A stretch of 64,000 nt of DNA from CAVYTF01 sp963708205 (GTDB taxonomy: Bacteria; Bacteroidota; Bacteroidia; Chitinophagales; Chitinophagaceae): NCBI GenBank assembly GCA_963708205.1, contig OY970196.1, positions 372,001 to 436,000 of the forward strand, read 5' to 3'. Each line of letters opens with the position of its first letter. Position 1 is the first letter of the stretch. The translations under genes were made by a program, and so were the position numbers. The notes below the pieces were generated by a model that did no database searches, was not told the origin of the DNA, and saw nothing but the letters and a program-made list of their open reading frames with translations. Of this stretch, positions 26,347-36,870 are shown piece by piece.

Positions 26347-28167
26347 TTGAAGCATCTCGCAGCCGTTAATAAATATTTGTGGAAATACCGCTATCGTTTT
26401 ATCGCAGGAATATTTTTTGTTGTTGCATCAAACTATTTTGCTGTTCTCACTCCTGAGATCACCGGCTATGTTATTGATAAAGTGCAGCAATTATTGCCGG
26501 GTGCAAAACCGCATGCAACAGCGCAATCACACGATTTTTTAGTGCAGAAAATTATCAATTGGGTTAATGGAATGAAGGCGACAAATATCATCACCATTTG
26601 CAGTCTTACTTTTTTGGTATTCGCTTTATTGCGCGGACTGTTTATGTTTTTTATGCGGCAAACAATTATTGTAATGAGCCGTCACATTGAGTTTGATCAA
26701 AAAAATGAAGTTTATAATCATTACCAAAAATTAGATACAGGCTTTTTTAAAATACACAACACCGGCGACCTTATGAACCGCATTGCAGAAGACATTAGTC
26801 GCGTAAGAATGTATACCGGACCAGCCATTATGTATTTCATTAACCTTTCATCAACCATTGCTTTTTGTTTATTTTTTATGATGAAAGAAAGTGTGAGTCT
26901 TACTTTATACGTCATCATTCCATTGCCCATATTGGCGCTAACCATTTATTATGTCAACACCATCATCCATAAAAAAAGCGAACGCGTTCAGGCATTACTT
27001 TCAGACCTTACAACCAACGCACAGGAATCCTATTCAGCCATTCGAGTAATAAAATCCTTTGTGCAGGAAAAAGCAATGCTTGGTTTTTTTAAAAAGAACA
27101 GTGAAGATTATAGAAAGAATACGGTTGAACTTGCTAAAGTTGAATCAATTTATTTTCCTACCGTTACATTGATGGTTGGGTTAAGCACACTGATCGCAAT
27201 ATTTGTTGGCGGTCAATATTTCTTAGAAGGAAAAATAGGTGTTGGAACAATTGTAGAGTTTGTTTTTTACATCAACATGCTTACATTTCCTGTTAGTGCG
27301 CTTGGGTGGACAGCAAGCATGACCCAACGCGCCGCTGCTTCTCAAAAAAGATTAAATGAATTTTTAAAAACAGAACCAAAAATAACAGATGAAAAAAATA
27401 TACAGTCTGTTACACTGAAAGGCGATATTATTTTCGACAACGTTTCTTTTACTTATCCGCACACTGGCATCAAGGCACTGGATCATTTTTCACTCACCAT
27501 AAAAGAAGGAGAAAAAGTATTGGTGATGGGAAGAACAGGAAGTGGAAAGTCAACACTGTCACAGCTTTTGCTGCATTATTATAATCCTGACGAAGGAAAA
27601 ATATTAATAGGGAATAAAAATTTATCGCACATTCCGTTGAAAGATCTGAGGCAACAAATAAGTTATGTGCCTCAGGATATTTTTCTTTTCAGCGATACAA
27701 TTACGCACAATATAAGTTTTGGTTTGAACAAAAATGCAGACCAGTCTGAGATAGAACAATCTGCAAAATATGCGAGCATACATAACGAAATACTTAGCCT
27801 GGATAAGGGGTACGAAACGTTGGTAGGGGAGCGCGGCGTAACATTGAGTGGTGGCCAGAAACAACGCATATCAATAGCTCGTGCATTGATAAAAGAATCG
27901 CACATAACGCTGTTTGATGATTGCTTAAGTGCTGTTGATTCTAAAACGGAAAACGAAATTATCAACCATTTATACAACATCTTAAAAGATAAAACTGCCA
28001 TCATTATTACACACAGAATTTTTATGGGATTGAATTTTGATAAGATAATAATTATTGAAGACGGCAAAATAATAGAGCAGGGAACACATGAGGAATTATT
28101 ATTTGCGAATGGATATTATGCAGAACTCTATCGGCTGCAAATAAGCGAAGAACATAGTGCTGCGTAG
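26347..28167 (+). CDS. ABC exporter, fused membrane and ATPase domains (MsbA/MdlB-like)
   Basis: The 606-residue half-transporter has an N-terminal six-helix membrane domain (about residues 15-325) and a C-terminal ATPase. Walker A is GRTGSGKST (about 397), the Q-loop is YVPQDIFLF, the signature is LSGGQKQR (about 500), the Walker B/D-loop reads ITLFDDCLSAVD, and the switch is ITHR. No ATG is available at the right place; TTG at 26347 gives the family-typical N-terminus KHLAAVNKYLWKYRYRF. It probably acts as a homodimer exporting lipids or drugs; the substrate is not deducible. Confidence 0.92.
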   Translation: MKHLAAVNKYLWKYRYRFIAGIFFVVASNYFAVLTPEITGYVIDKVQQLLPGAKPHATAQSHDFLVQKIINWVNGMKATNIITICSLTFLVFALLRGLFMFFMRQTIIVMSRHIEFDQKNEVYNHYQKLDTGFFKIHNTGDLMNRIAEDISRVRMYTGPAIMYFINLSSTIAFCLFFMMKESVSLTLYVIIPLPILALTIYYVNTIIHKKSERVQALLSDLTTNAQESYSAIRVIKSFVQEKAMLGFFKKNSEDYRKNTVELAKVESIYFPTVTLMVGLSTLIAIFVGGQYFLEGKIGVGTIVEFVFYINMLTFPVSALGWTASMTQRAAASQKRLNEFLKTEPKITDEKNIQSVTLKGDIIFDNVSFTYPHTGIKALDHFSLTIKEGEKVLVMGRTGSGKSTLSQLLLHYYNPDEGKILIGNKNLSHIPLKDLRQQISYVPQDIFLFSDTITHNISFGLNKNADQSEIEQSAKYASIHNEILSLDKGYETLVGERGVTLSGGQKQRISIARALIKESHITLFDDCLSAVDSKTENEIINHLYNILKDKTAIIITHRIFMGLNFDKIIIIEDGKIIEQGTHEELLFANGYYAELYRLQISEEHSAA

Positions 28168-28214
28168 AATAAATTTTTTAATGTATAATGGAAAAATATT
28201 TTGCAAAATTTTTT

Positions 28215-29573
28215 TTATCCAACCACTACAGTTTTCACATTCATAAATTCATGAATGCCGAAATGAGAAAGCTCTCTTCCGTATCCAGATTTTTTTATTC
28301 CTCCAAATGGATAGCGCGGATCTGATTTTACCATTGCGTTGATGAAAACAGCGCCTGCATTGATTTCTGAAGCAAGACGTTCTGCTTTGTCAATATCTTT
28401 TGTCCACAAAGAAGAGCCCAAGCCGTAACGTGATTCATTAGCAATTCGTATAGCATCTGTTTCATCTGCAGCTTCTATAAGAGCTGCAAGCGGACCGAAA
28501 GTTTCTTCTTTAAAAGCAGCCATTTCATTACTCACATCTGTTATAAGAGTAGGCTGAAAATTGCATCCTTCACGTCTTCCGCCAAGCAATAAATGAGCGC
28601 CTTTTTGTAAAGATTGATTTAATTGCTTTTCTAATTTTTCTGCCAGATCAATTCTTGCCAAAGATCCTGTTGAAATATTTTCATCAAATGGATTTCCCTG
28701 TTTTAATTTCTCAATATTTTTTTGAAAATGAAAAGTAAAATCTTCTTTTATTTTTTTCACTACAATAAATCTTTTGGCAGCAATACAACTTTGTCCCGCA
28801 TTTTGCATTCGCGATTGTGTTGCTATTTCTGCAGCCTTTTCGATATCTGCATCTTCTAAAATTATAAAGGCATCATTCCCACCTAATTCCAAAACTGTTT
28901 TCTTTATTGATTTACCTGCAACAGATGCAACTGATGCGCCAGCAAACTCACTTCCCGTAAGGGTTACGCCTTGTACAATGTTATGGTTGATGATGCCTTT
29001 TACCTTATCAACATCAATGATTAACGATTGAAAAATACCTTCGGGGAAATTTGCTTTGCGAAAAATATTTTCTATTGCTTTGGAAACACCACAAACATTT
29101 GGCGCATGTTTTAATAATGCAACATTGCCTGCCATTAAATAAGGCGCAGCAAATCGAAAGACTTGCCAAAAGGGAAAATTCCATGGCATGATGGCAAGTA
29201 CAGCACCAACAGGATCATAGCGAACATAACTTTTTTTTGCGTCAGAAGGTTGGTCAACATTCTTTAAAAAATCTTCCGCATGTTCTGCATAATAATTACA
29301 AACGGTTGCACATTTCTCTACTTCAGCTTTTGATTCTTTTAAAGTTTTTCCCATTTCTTTTGTAGCAAGTTCAGCCAATAAATCTCTTTGCTGCGTAAGG
29401 ATTTCAGCAACTTTGAGCATCTTTTCACTTCGGTCTGTAAAAGATGTTTTGCGCCATTCAGCGAATGCTTTTTCTGAAAGTGATAAGCATTTTTCTATAG
29501 CATTATCATGCATCAATTCATATTCACCAATTGTTTCGAGCGTGTATGGAAATATTGATTTGAAAACCTGCAT
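28215..29573 (-). CDS. NAD(P)-dependent aldehyde dehydrogenase (Sad/GabD-like)
   Basis: This 452-residue enzyme oxidises an aldehyde to the acid. Family residues are visible: MPWNFPFWQ (about 129-137), the general-base Glu in ELGGNDA (about 229) and the catalytic Cys in NAGQSCIAAKRF (about 263). The relatively short length and the sequence around GNVALLKHAPN resemble the YneI/Sad class of succinate-semialdehyde dehydrogenases. No GABA-pathway gene is near, so the substrate is inferred from similarity only. It is divergent from the UbiD gene. Confidence 0.92.
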   Translation of the reverse strand: MQVFKSIFPYTLETIGEYELMHDNAIEKCLSLSEKAFAEWRKTSFTDRSEKMLKVAEILTQQRDLLAELATKEMGKTLKESKAEVEKCATVCNYYAEHAEDFLKNVDQPSDAKKSYVRYDPVGAVLAIMPWNFPFWQVFRFAAPYLMAGNVALLKHAPNVCGVSKAIENIFRKANFPEGIFQSLIIDVDKVKGIINHNIVQGVTLTGSEFAGASVASVAGKSIKKTVLELGGNDAFIILEDADIEKAAEIATQSRMQNAGQSCIAAKRFIVVKKIKEDFTFHFQKNIEKLKQGNPFDENISTGSLARIDLAEKLEKQLNQSLQKGAHLLLGGRREGCNFQPTLITDVSNEMAAFKEETFGPLAALIEAADETDAIRIANESRYGLGSSLWTKDIDKAERLASEINAGAVFINAMVKSDPRYPFGGIKKSGYGRELSHFGIHEFMNVKTVVVG

Positions 29574-29662
29574 AGTTGCAAAATTTATGAAAACAAAATT
29601 ATGCCATCATTACTTTTTTAAAATCATAGTTTTGATTTTTGTTTCGAAAAGCAAGTAAAATA

Positions 29663-31498
29663 ATGGCGTATAAAACTTTAGAGGAATGTTTGATTGATCT
29701 TGAAAAGAACGGACTATTGATCAGAATAAAAGAAGAAATTGATCCTTATCTTGAAATGGCTGCGGTTCATTTGCGCGTGCATGAAGCCGGTGGACCAGCT
29801 TTACTTTTTGAAAATGTAAAAGGAACAAAATATCGCGCTGCATCGAATGTTTTCGGCACTTTGGAGAGAAGTAAATTTATTTTTCGAAATACATTATCAC
29901 TTGTTCAGCAACTTATACAATTTAAAAATAATCCTTTAGAAGCACTGAAAAAACCTTTCAAAAATTTCGATTTACTTATTGCTTCTTCAAAATCATTTTC
30001 AAAAAAAATTTCTTCTCATCGAAGAATTTTATATGAAGAAATAAATATCAGTGACTTGCCATTAATTCATCATTGGCAAAAAGATGGCGGTGCGTTCATT
30101 ACATTACCGCAAGTTTATACTGAAGATGTTGATACACCCGGCGTTCGCAATTCCAATCTTGGCATGTATCGCATTCAGTTAACAGGCAATGAGTATCTTT
30201 TAAATAAAGAAGTTGGCTTGCATTATCAATTGCATCGCGGTATTGGCGTTCATCAAACAAAAGCAAATAAAAAAAATTTGCCCTTAAAAGTTAGTTGTTT
30301 TATTGGTGGTCCACCAGCGCATACTTTGGCTGCTGTAATGCCTTTGCCTGAAGGAATGAGCGAGTTGAGGTTTGCCGGTATTTTGGGTGGAAGAAGATTC
30401 GATTATTTTTATGAAGATGGTTTTTGTATAAGCGCTGATGCAGATTTTGTTATTACAGGAAAAGTTTTTCCGAATGAAAATAAACCCGAAGGTCCGTTCG
30501 GAGATCATCTTGGATATTATAGTTTGCAACATGATTTTCCGGTTATGAAGGTGCATAAAGTGTATGCAAAAAAAAATGCAATTTGGCCGTTCACAGTTGT
30601 TGGAAGACCACCGCAGGAGGACACCAGTTTTGGTGCAATAATTCATGAAATAACAGGCGATGTTATTACCAAAGAAATCAATGGTTTGAAAGAAATAAAT
30701 GCAGTTGATGCTGCTGGTGTACATCCTTTGCTACTAGCGATTGGCAGCGAAAGATATACACCTTATATGCCAACGAAACAACCTGCTGAAATATTAACGA
30801 TCGCAAACCGAATTTTGGGCACAGGACAATTAAGTCTCGCAAAATTTTTATTTATCACAGCAGATGATACAACAAATTTATCGGCGAAAAATATTGCAGC
30901 ATATTTCAATTATTTTTTTGAAAGAATTGATCTGAAAAGAGACATACATTTTTATACCAATACAACTATTGATACGCTTGATTATTCAGGCACAGGATTA
31001 AACAGCGGAAGCAAAGTGGTGTTGGCTGCTTATGGAGAAATAAAAAGAAAATTAGCAAATGAAATTCCTCAACAATTAAAAAATATATCATTTGAAAATA
31101 TACAATTGATCTTACCAGGAATCATTGCTATTCAAACAAAAAAATTCAAAGAGTATGATGCTGCGCAAAAAGAAATGAAAGAATTAAATAGTAAACTTTC
31201 AACCTCAACTCTTGCAGAAATTGCATTAATAATTATTTGTGATGATGCTCAATTTACTGCCGCAACACTTAATAATTTTTTATGGGTTGCATTTACAAGA
31301 ACAAATCCTGCAAAGGATATTTACGGCTTGAATGAATTTATCAAAGACAAGCATTGGGGTTGCGATGTTTTAATATTGGACGCACGCATAAAACCGCATC
31401 ATGCGCCGGTTGTAGAAAAAAATATCGATGTAGAAAATAAGATAGAAAGGTTTTTTAAAAAAGGAGCAAGCCTTTATGGAATTGATAAACTCTCGTAA
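29663..31498 (+). CDS. UbiD-family prenylated-FMN decarboxylase
   Basis: The protein (611 residues from the ATG at 29663; a TTG at 29639 is less likely) belongs to the UbiD decarboxylase family, which uses prenylated FMN to remove carboxylates from aromatic or unsaturated acids. Visible family regions are YRIQLTGNEYLLN, the acidic active-site stretch PEGPFGDHLGYYS (about 280-292) and VVGRPPQEDTSFG. The length, greater than E. coli UbiD (about 497), matches the Bacteroidota form. The cofactor enzyme UbiX is not adjacent. Menaquinone-route or aromatic-acid metabolism is possible; the substrate is not known. Confidence 0.9.
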   Translation: MAYKTLEECLIDLEKNGLLIRIKEEIDPYLEMAAVHLRVHEAGGPALLFENVKGTKYRAASNVFGTLERSKFIFRNTLSLVQQLIQFKNNPLEALKKPFKNFDLLIASSKSFSKKISSHRRILYEEINISDLPLIHHWQKDGGAFITLPQVYTEDVDTPGVRNSNLGMYRIQLTGNEYLLNKEVGLHYQLHRGIGVHQTKANKKNLPLKVSCFIGGPPAHTLAAVMPLPEGMSELRFAGILGGRRFDYFYEDGFCISADADFVITGKVFPNENKPEGPFGDHLGYYSLQHDFPVMKVHKVYAKKNAIWPFTVVGRPPQEDTSFGAIIHEITGDVITKEINGLKEINAVDAAGVHPLLLAIGSERYTPYMPTKQPAEILTIANRILGTGQLSLAKFLFITADDTTNLSAKNIAAYFNYFFERIDLKRDIHFYTNTTIDTLDYSGTGLNSGSKVVLAAYGEIKRKLANEIPQQLKNISFENIQLILPGIIAIQTKKFKEYDAAQKEMKELNSKLSTSTLAEIALIIICDDAQFTAATLNNFLWVAFTRTNPAKDIYGLNEFIKDKHWGCDVLILDARIKPHHAPVVEKNIDVENKIERFFKKGASLYGIDKLS

Positions 31499-31517
31499 AG
31501 AAAATATGTTATCTCTA

Positions 31518-31934
31518 TTAAAATCTTTCAAGTTTTGAAAAAAAGAAATCACTTTCTATAGCAGCATTTTCATCGCTGTCGCTGCCATGCACGGCATTTT
31601 CACCAACTGAAGAAGCATATTGTTTTCTTATAGTTCCGGCTTCGGCTTTTGCGGGATCTGTTGCACCAATTAACTTTCTAAAATCAGCCACTGCATTTTC
31701 TTTTTCTAAAATTATTGCAACGATCGGCTCACTGCTCATAAACGAAACAAGCTCGCCATAAAAAGGTCGTTCTTTATGTACTGCATAAAAATTACCCGCT
31801 TGTGCTTCAGTTAATTTTGTCCATTTCATCGCTTTTATCTTGAAGCCAGCTGTTGTTACTTCGTTTAAAATTGCGCCGGTAAATCCTTTGGAAGTGGCGT
31901 CTGGCTTGATCATGGTGAAAGTTATGTTGCTCAT
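31518..31934 (-). CDS. ndk: Nucleoside diphosphate kinase
   Basis: Ndk passes the gamma-phosphate of ATP to other nucleoside diphosphates. All family features are present in 138 residues: the start ITFTMIKPDA, the catalytic His in NAVHGSDS (about 116) and the terminal region AIESDFFF. It is convergent with the UbiD gene (19-bp gap) and divergent from the DHH phosphoesterase gene. Confidence 0.97.
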   Translation of the reverse strand: MSNITFTMIKPDATSKGFTGAILNEVTTAGFKIKAMKWTKLTEAQAGNFYAVHKERPFYGELVSFMSSEPIVAIILEKENAVADFRKLIGATDPAKAEAGTIRKQYASSVGENAVHGSDSDENAAIESDFFFSKLERF

Positions 31935-32039
31935 CTTATTTATAAAATTTGCGCAAAAGTAGCATTTGAAAATTTATATTGATAATCTAATAATGCCATT
32001 CAAATATTTTTATTGAATGTTTAAGAAAATAAGATTTGA

Positions 32040-33086
32040 ATGAATGAACTGAAAGCTGCAATTTTGCCGCCGTTTATGCAGGCTATAAATTTATTTTATT
32101 CACAATTATCTCAGCCAAAAAAAATTGTTATAACAACGCATCAAAAACCTGATGGTGATGCAATGGGCAGTGCTTTAGGATTGTATCATTTCCTGAAAAT
32201 ATTGCACAATGATGTTGTAGTTATTTCACCAACAAACTGGGCAGATTTTTTAAACTGGATGCCCGGCATTGAAGCAGTGATAGATTTTGAAAAGCAAAGA
32301 GAAAAATCAATTCAAATTATAAATCAAGCCAATGTTCTTTTTTGTCTTGATTTTAATATTTTTCATCGCACAAAAAACTTATCTCCCTTTCTTGAAAATG
32401 CACAATGCACAAAAGTTTTGATTGATCATCATGAGCAACCACAGGAAAATGCTTTTGATTTCGGCATAAGCAACATACACAAAAGCTCTACTTGTGAAAT
32501 GGTTTATGATTTTATTATCGGCTCACAAAACGCAGATAAAATAAATAGTGATATTGCCATTTGCCTTTACACAGGTGTTATGACAGACACAGGTTCTTTT
32601 CGTTTTCCCATTACTTCTGCTGTGGTGCATGCAATGGTAGCCGATTTAAAAGCAAGAACAAATTTTGATCACACAATTGTTCATGAAAATATTTACGACA
32701 ATTTTTTAGAAGAAAGATTACGCTTTATCGGCAATGCTTTATTAAACAGGCTTGATGTTATTTATGAAAGTAATACTGCTTTGATGGTGATACCAAAACA
32801 AGACCTCATGCGCTTTCATATAAAAACAGGTGACACCGAGGGATTGGTAAATTATTTATTGTCGATTGAAGGTATTAAATTTGGCGCTTTGCTTATAGAT
32901 CGTGATGAAGAAAGAAAGTGGAGTTTTAGAAGTAAAGGAGATTTTGATGTGAACACTTTTGCAAGAAATCATTTTGAAGGAGGCGGCCATAAAAATGCTG
33001 CAGGTGGCAGAAGCAGTGAGTCTTTGGATAATAATGTAAAAAAATTTAAACAGGTTTTAAAACAATATAACGAACAATTAAATTAA
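32040..33086 (+). CDS. DHH-family phosphoesterase (NrnA-like)
   Basis: The 348-residue enzyme has the DHH domain (THQKPDGDAMGS at about 33-44, LIDHHEQP at about 131) and the C-terminal DHHA1 motif GGGHKNAAGG, the architecture of NrnA, an oligoribonuclease and pAp phosphatase that needs Mn2+. It is followed after 3 bp by an FKBP-type lipoprotein gene. Activity on short RNA or pAp is inferred from family. Confidence 0.92.
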   Translation: MNELKAAILPPFMQAINLFYSQLSQPKKIVITTHQKPDGDAMGSALGLYHFLKILHNDVVVISPTNWADFLNWMPGIEAVIDFEKQREKSIQIINQANVLFCLDFNIFHRTKNLSPFLENAQCTKVLIDHHEQPQENAFDFGISNIHKSSTCEMVYDFIIGSQNADKINSDIAICLYTGVMTDTGSFRFPITSAVVHAMVADLKARTNFDHTIVHENIYDNFLEERLRFIGNALLNRLDVIYESNTALMVIPKQDLMRFHIKTGDTEGLVNYLLSIEGIKFGALLIDRDEERKWSFRSKGDFDVNTFARNHFEGGGHKNAAGGRSSESLDNNVKKFKQVLKQYNEQLN

Positions 33087-33089
33087 AAA

Positions 33090-34079
33090 ATGAAACAATT
33101 ATTATTTTGTGTAGCTGCTATAGTGCTGCTCGCATCTTGCAAGATGGATTATGAAAAAACTCCTTCGGGTCTTTTGTATAAAATTTATCCGGGCAAAACG
33201 GATGGACCAAAATTAAAAGCAGGACAATTTGCTAAACTCAATTTAGAATTTTCAATGCCTGAAAAAGGAAAGAATGATACTATTCTTAATTCCACTTATG
33301 GGCATTTACCAACCTATGCTCCTGTTGATACAAGCGCACGCGGCAAATATTCCATAATGGAAGTGCTCTCAAAATGCAGCGTTGGCGATTCTTTGGAATG
33401 TGTTTTAAATGTTGATTCTTTAAAAAATTTGGGACAAATTCCTGACTATACAAATGTTTTTAAACGCGGAGATGTTATTCATTGCAAAGCTAAAATTATT
33501 GGCGTATTCAACAATCAGCAAGATCTAATGGCTGATTATCAAAAAGAATCAAAAATAGAATCTCAACGTGAAACGGAGGATTTGCAAAATTATGTTTCTA
33601 AAAAAGGAATCAAAACACAGACATCAGAAAATGGTGTTTTGATTGATGTGCAAAATCCAGGCGACCAAACTTATAAAGCAGATACAGGAAGAGAAGCAAT
33701 TATAATGTATGAAGGTTCTTTGGAAAGCAACGGAAAAGTTTTTGATTCTAATATGGATTCTACCTTTCATCATACAAAACCATATGTAGTAATATTAGGA
33801 CAGCACCAATCCATTCCCGGCATGGAAGAAGGTTTAGAATATTTTGGTAAAGGTGGCAAAGGCACTTTGTATATTCCCGCGATGCTTGGTTATGGTCCTC
33901 AGGGAAGTCCGCCGGTTATTCCGCAATATTCAAACTTAATTTTCAATGTTGAAGTAACTGATGTAAAGGTTTTGCCGCCACAACCGAAAAATCCTTTTAG
34001 CAATATGAGTCTTGAGCAAATGAAAGCATATGAGCAGCATGAAAAAGATTCAATAAATAATGCTAAAGCACATCATTAA
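33090..34079 (+). CDS. FKBP-type peptidyl-prolyl isomerase lipoprotein
   Basis: This 329-residue protein is exported and lipid-anchored (lipobox LLASC, Cys about 17). Two FKBP-like regions are seen: an N-terminal degenerate one (about 20-155) and a C-terminal canonical one (about 205-290) with YEGSLESNGKVFDS, IPGMEEGLEYFGKGGKGTLYIPA and GYGPQG. The linker at about 155-200 is charged and helical. The family helps periplasmic or outer-membrane protein folding. It is 3 bp from the DHH gene and probably in one transcript with it. Confidence 0.92.
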   Translation: MKQLLFCVAAIVLLASCKMDYEKTPSGLLYKIYPGKTDGPKLKAGQFAKLNLEFSMPEKGKNDTILNSTYGHLPTYAPVDTSARGKYSIMEVLSKCSVGDSLECVLNVDSLKNLGQIPDYTNVFKRGDVIHCKAKIIGVFNNQQDLMADYQKESKIESQRETEDLQNYVSKKGIKTQTSENGVLIDVQNPGDQTYKADTGREAIIMYEGSLESNGKVFDSNMDSTFHHTKPYVVILGQHQSIPGMEEGLEYFGKGGKGTLYIPAMLGYGPQGSPPVIPQYSNLIFNVEVTDVKVLPPQPKNPFSNMSLEQMKAYEQHEKDSINNAKAHH

Positions 34080-34112
34080 TTAAATTGCTCTGCTTTACAG
34101 ATGATGTTTATA

Positions 34113-34598
34113 TTATAACTTTCTTTTGATGTATCCAGAGAAAGAAATACCTTGATTGTAGTTACTTATTACAACAAGGTCTGCATTACCATTATCAAAT
34201 ACGGTGAGGTCTAATTCTCTCACATTACTTGCTAATGCCGGTTTTATAATCACCTGCCATTTATCTTTCTTAGGTTGGGTTACATCAAAACTTGAAATGC
34301 CACAATCGAAATCCAGAATTCCTTTCGTTGGATCAATTGGTGCAGTATGCGATACTCCAAAATAAGGAAGGTTAGAAGAAATTGAATCTCTTTTAATAGT
34401 TAATGAATAATCATCAGTAAGATAACGCGAAACTCCACCCGATGGTAATACAGTTTGCGGAATGAAAACAAAAGATTGCTTTGCAATGTATGTTTTCACG
34501 CTGTCTGCATTGAGGTTATTTTGCGCAAAATCATTTAATGAGAAGAGCATTATAAACAAAAGCAACAGGAATATTTTATATCTATTTGAGATTTTCAT
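34113..34598 (-). CDS. DUF4251 exported protein
   Basis: The 161-residue protein has a signal peptide (about residues 1-25, ending NDFAQ) and one DUF4251 domain, a Bacteroidota family of unknown function. Family landmarks are FVFIPQTVLPSGG, YSLTIKRDSISSNLPYFG and FSGYIKRKL near the C-terminus. It lies convergent with the FKBP gene and separate from the HupE locus (106-bp gap). Confidence 0.87.
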   Translation of the reverse strand: MKISNRYKIFLLLLFIMLFSLNDFAQNNLNADSVKTYIAKQSFVFIPQTVLPSGGVSRYLTDDYSLTIKRDSISSNLPYFGVSHTAPIDPTKGILDFDCGISSFDVTQPKKDKWQVIIKPALASNVRELDLTVFDNGNADLVVISNYNQGISFSGYIKRKL

Positions 34599-34704
34599 AA
34601 GTTACTATTTATACATCAATTAATAAGACGAATCTATTCATCTCAAATTTAAAAAGAATATTTTAAGTTGAAAAACCGCTGTACTTAAGGGAAAGTTATA
34701 ATTT

Positions 34705-35388
34705 TTATATCAGCGCGATACGTTGTATTGTCCAGTATGCGGCTACCAAAGCAATGATAATTGACAATGGATATACGATTCTCTTTTTATAATTTTTCAT
34801 TTTGCCAAATGGAATTATAATCAATGCAAACACCAACAATATCACAGCGATCTGCCCAAGCTCAACGCCAATATTGAATGCAACAACTGAAGTGAAAAAT
34901 TTATTTTGCGGTAATCCTACACTGTTTAATGCACTTGCAAAACCTAAGCCATGAACCAACCCAAAAAAGAAAACAATCAATACACGCCAGGGTTTCAGGT
35001 CATCGAGTAAAACATTTTCTAAGGCAACAAACATAATGGACAATGCAATGATTGGTTCTACAACAGGACCTGGCGCAACAATAATATTCTTCATGCTTAG
35101 TGCCAATGTTATGGAATGCGCAACTGTAAAAGCTGATGCCTGCCATAAAATGGTTTTTATTTTTGTACTTAAAAGACAAAGGCTTGTGACAAATAAAATA
35201 TGATCGAAGCCTTGCGGAATAATGTGCAATATTCCCATTTTTATGTAGAACCAAACTACATCTGTTGTTGGTGCATGCTCCATAGCATAGTTCACAACAG
35301 GATGTGCAAAAATTTTAGAAGGTAAAAAAACAATGGCTGCTAAAAGCAGTGCTGCCAAGGCTTTCGGAAGAAATGAGTTTTGCTTCAC
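34705..35388 (-). CDS. HupE/UreJ-2 family membrane protein
   Basis: This 227-residue protein has a signal-like first helix (about residues 8-28), then six further membrane segments. The family motif HPVVNY...GILHIIPQGFDHILFV (about 29-66), with several His residues, and FGLVHGLGFA (about 142-151) are typical; related HupE/UreJ proteins move nickel or cobalt. The start is a GTG at 35388, 10 bp after the stop of the TPR gene. Together with TPR and DUF4331 genes it forms a three-gene unit on the minus strand. Confidence 0.88.
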   Translation of the reverse strand: MKQNSFLPKALAALLLAAIVFLPSKIFAHPVVNYAMEHAPTTDVVWFYIKMGILHIIPQGFDHILFVTSLCLLSTKIKTILWQASAFTVAHSITLALSMKNIIVAPGPVVEPIIALSIMFVALENVLLDDLKPWRVLIVFFFGLVHGLGFASALNSVGLPQNKFFTSVVAFNIGVELGQIAVILLVFALIIIPFGKMKNYKKRIVYPLSIIIALVAAYWTIQRIALI

Positions 35389-35398
35389 TTATAATTCT

Positions 35399-36745
35399 TT
35401 ATAAAGTTTGCAGAACGCTCATGCTGGTATCTTTCAAGGTTTCATCCATAACAGGATTTGCTTTTAGCGCTTTTTGAAGTGCAGCTTTCGCATCAGCTTT
35501 GTCTCCGTTTTTATCAAATATTAATCCTGCATGGCAAAGCAATGTTGGGTTATCGCTTTTTGTTTTTAAAGCAGTTTTTATGTAAGGCAAAGCCTTGCTA
35601 TAATTGCCCTGGCAATAATAAACCCAGGCTACTGCTTCGTTTACATCAATGTTATCGGGACGTCGGTTATATTCAAGCAATGCATGCTCTAAAGCTTTAT
35701 CATAATCATTTGTCTTCACATAAGCATACGCCAATTCCTTATCAACATAGTGCCCGATGTTTGCATTATTATTTCCGCTTTGCGCCTGTGCATTCATACT
35801 GTCAATAGCCTGTTGCATTAAAGCGTCTGCTTTATTTTTTTGTCCCGCCAAATCATATACATCAGCAAGCGCTTCTTTTATTGCAAAATCATTTACAGAA
35901 GAATCTGCCTGCAAATAATATCTGATTGAAGTGTTGTAATCTTTCCTGTATGCAGCAAGCCTTGCAAGTCCTGCAAGTCCATAAGCATAATGTGATCTTT
36001 CATCTTCCGTCATTGTATAATACATATCTGCATTTGCAGTGTCGCCCATATTTTCGTAGAGTTTTGCGAGTTGTACTTTTGCCCATTCCGTGCCTTCGTC
36101 ACCCGGAGCACCTGCATCTACAGCCAGTTTCATTGCCTGAATCGCACCAGGATAATCGCCATAGATTTCTCTTATATAAGAAATGCGTGAATAGGATCTT
36201 AGGTCAGGACGAATGTTCACCATTTGCTGTGCATAGATAACTGCTGAATCGTAATGCCCCATTTCAACATTGCCGTCCACGATCATTCCATAAATAAAAG
36301 AATTATATGGATTGATTGCACGTGCCTGTTCGGCAAGTGCGAGACCATCTGCAAAATGATGTTGGGATAAATAAATAAGCGCCTTCATAGAAAGTGCCTG
36401 AAAATTATTGGGATCGATTTGTAAAATGTCTTTGATATATTTTAAAGAAGCCATATCGTAATAAGCATAATTGCCTGTGATTCTTGCTTCGCGAATAAAA
36501 ATAATTACCAGCGAACCCATTGAAATAGTGTCTTGCGGATTTGCTTTTATTTTGCGTTGAAGGTCGGCAGCTTGCAAACGGATTTTTTTCCATTCATCGG
36601 TTTGTGCTAAAATACCTGTGCGTTCAAGCAAGCCATATTCTGTAGTGTCTTGCTTTTTTTGATCATTGGTATATTTTAAAATTATAAACCCAACCAATAG
36701 TACAAATAGGATTAAAGTAATTGTGTAGATAGATTTTTTATTCAT
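35399..36745 (-). CDS. TPR-repeat membrane-anchored protein
   Basis: The 448 residues begin with one membrane helix (about residues 7-25) and then consist of about ten tetratricopeptide repeats (for example ALLEYNRRPDNIDVNEAVAWVYYCQG and ALPYIKTALKTKSDNPTLLCHAG), so it is a scaffold for protein contacts in the periplasm. It lies between the DUF4331 gene and the HupE gene on the same strand, and appears to be part of that unit. Partners unknown. Confidence 0.88.
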   Translation of the reverse strand: MNKKSIYTITLILFVLLVGFIILKYTNDQKKQDTTEYGLLERTGILAQTDEWKKIRLQAADLQRKIKANPQDTISMGSLVIIFIREARITGNYAYYDMASLKYIKDILQIDPNNFQALSMKALIYLSQHHFADGLALAEQARAINPYNSFIYGMIVDGNVEMGHYDSAVIYAQQMVNIRPDLRSYSRISYIREIYGDYPGAIQAMKLAVDAGAPGDEGTEWAKVQLAKLYENMGDTANADMYYTMTEDERSHYAYGLAGLARLAAYRKDYNTSIRYYLQADSSVNDFAIKEALADVYDLAGQKNKADALMQQAIDSMNAQAQSGNNNANIGHYVDKELAYAYVKTNDYDKALEHALLEYNRRPDNIDVNEAVAWVYYCQGNYSKALPYIKTALKTKSDNPTLLCHAGLIFDKNGDKADAKAALQKALKANPVMDETLKDTSMSVLQTL

Positions 36746-36870
36746 ACAATAGTTTTAGCTTTCATAATATAACGAAAAAAATGTTGTTTCAGTTTTTCCT
36801 TTACTTATTAAACAAAGAATAAACATTGGTAATGTTTTTAAATGATGATGCTTTAAATTTTTTCAAAATA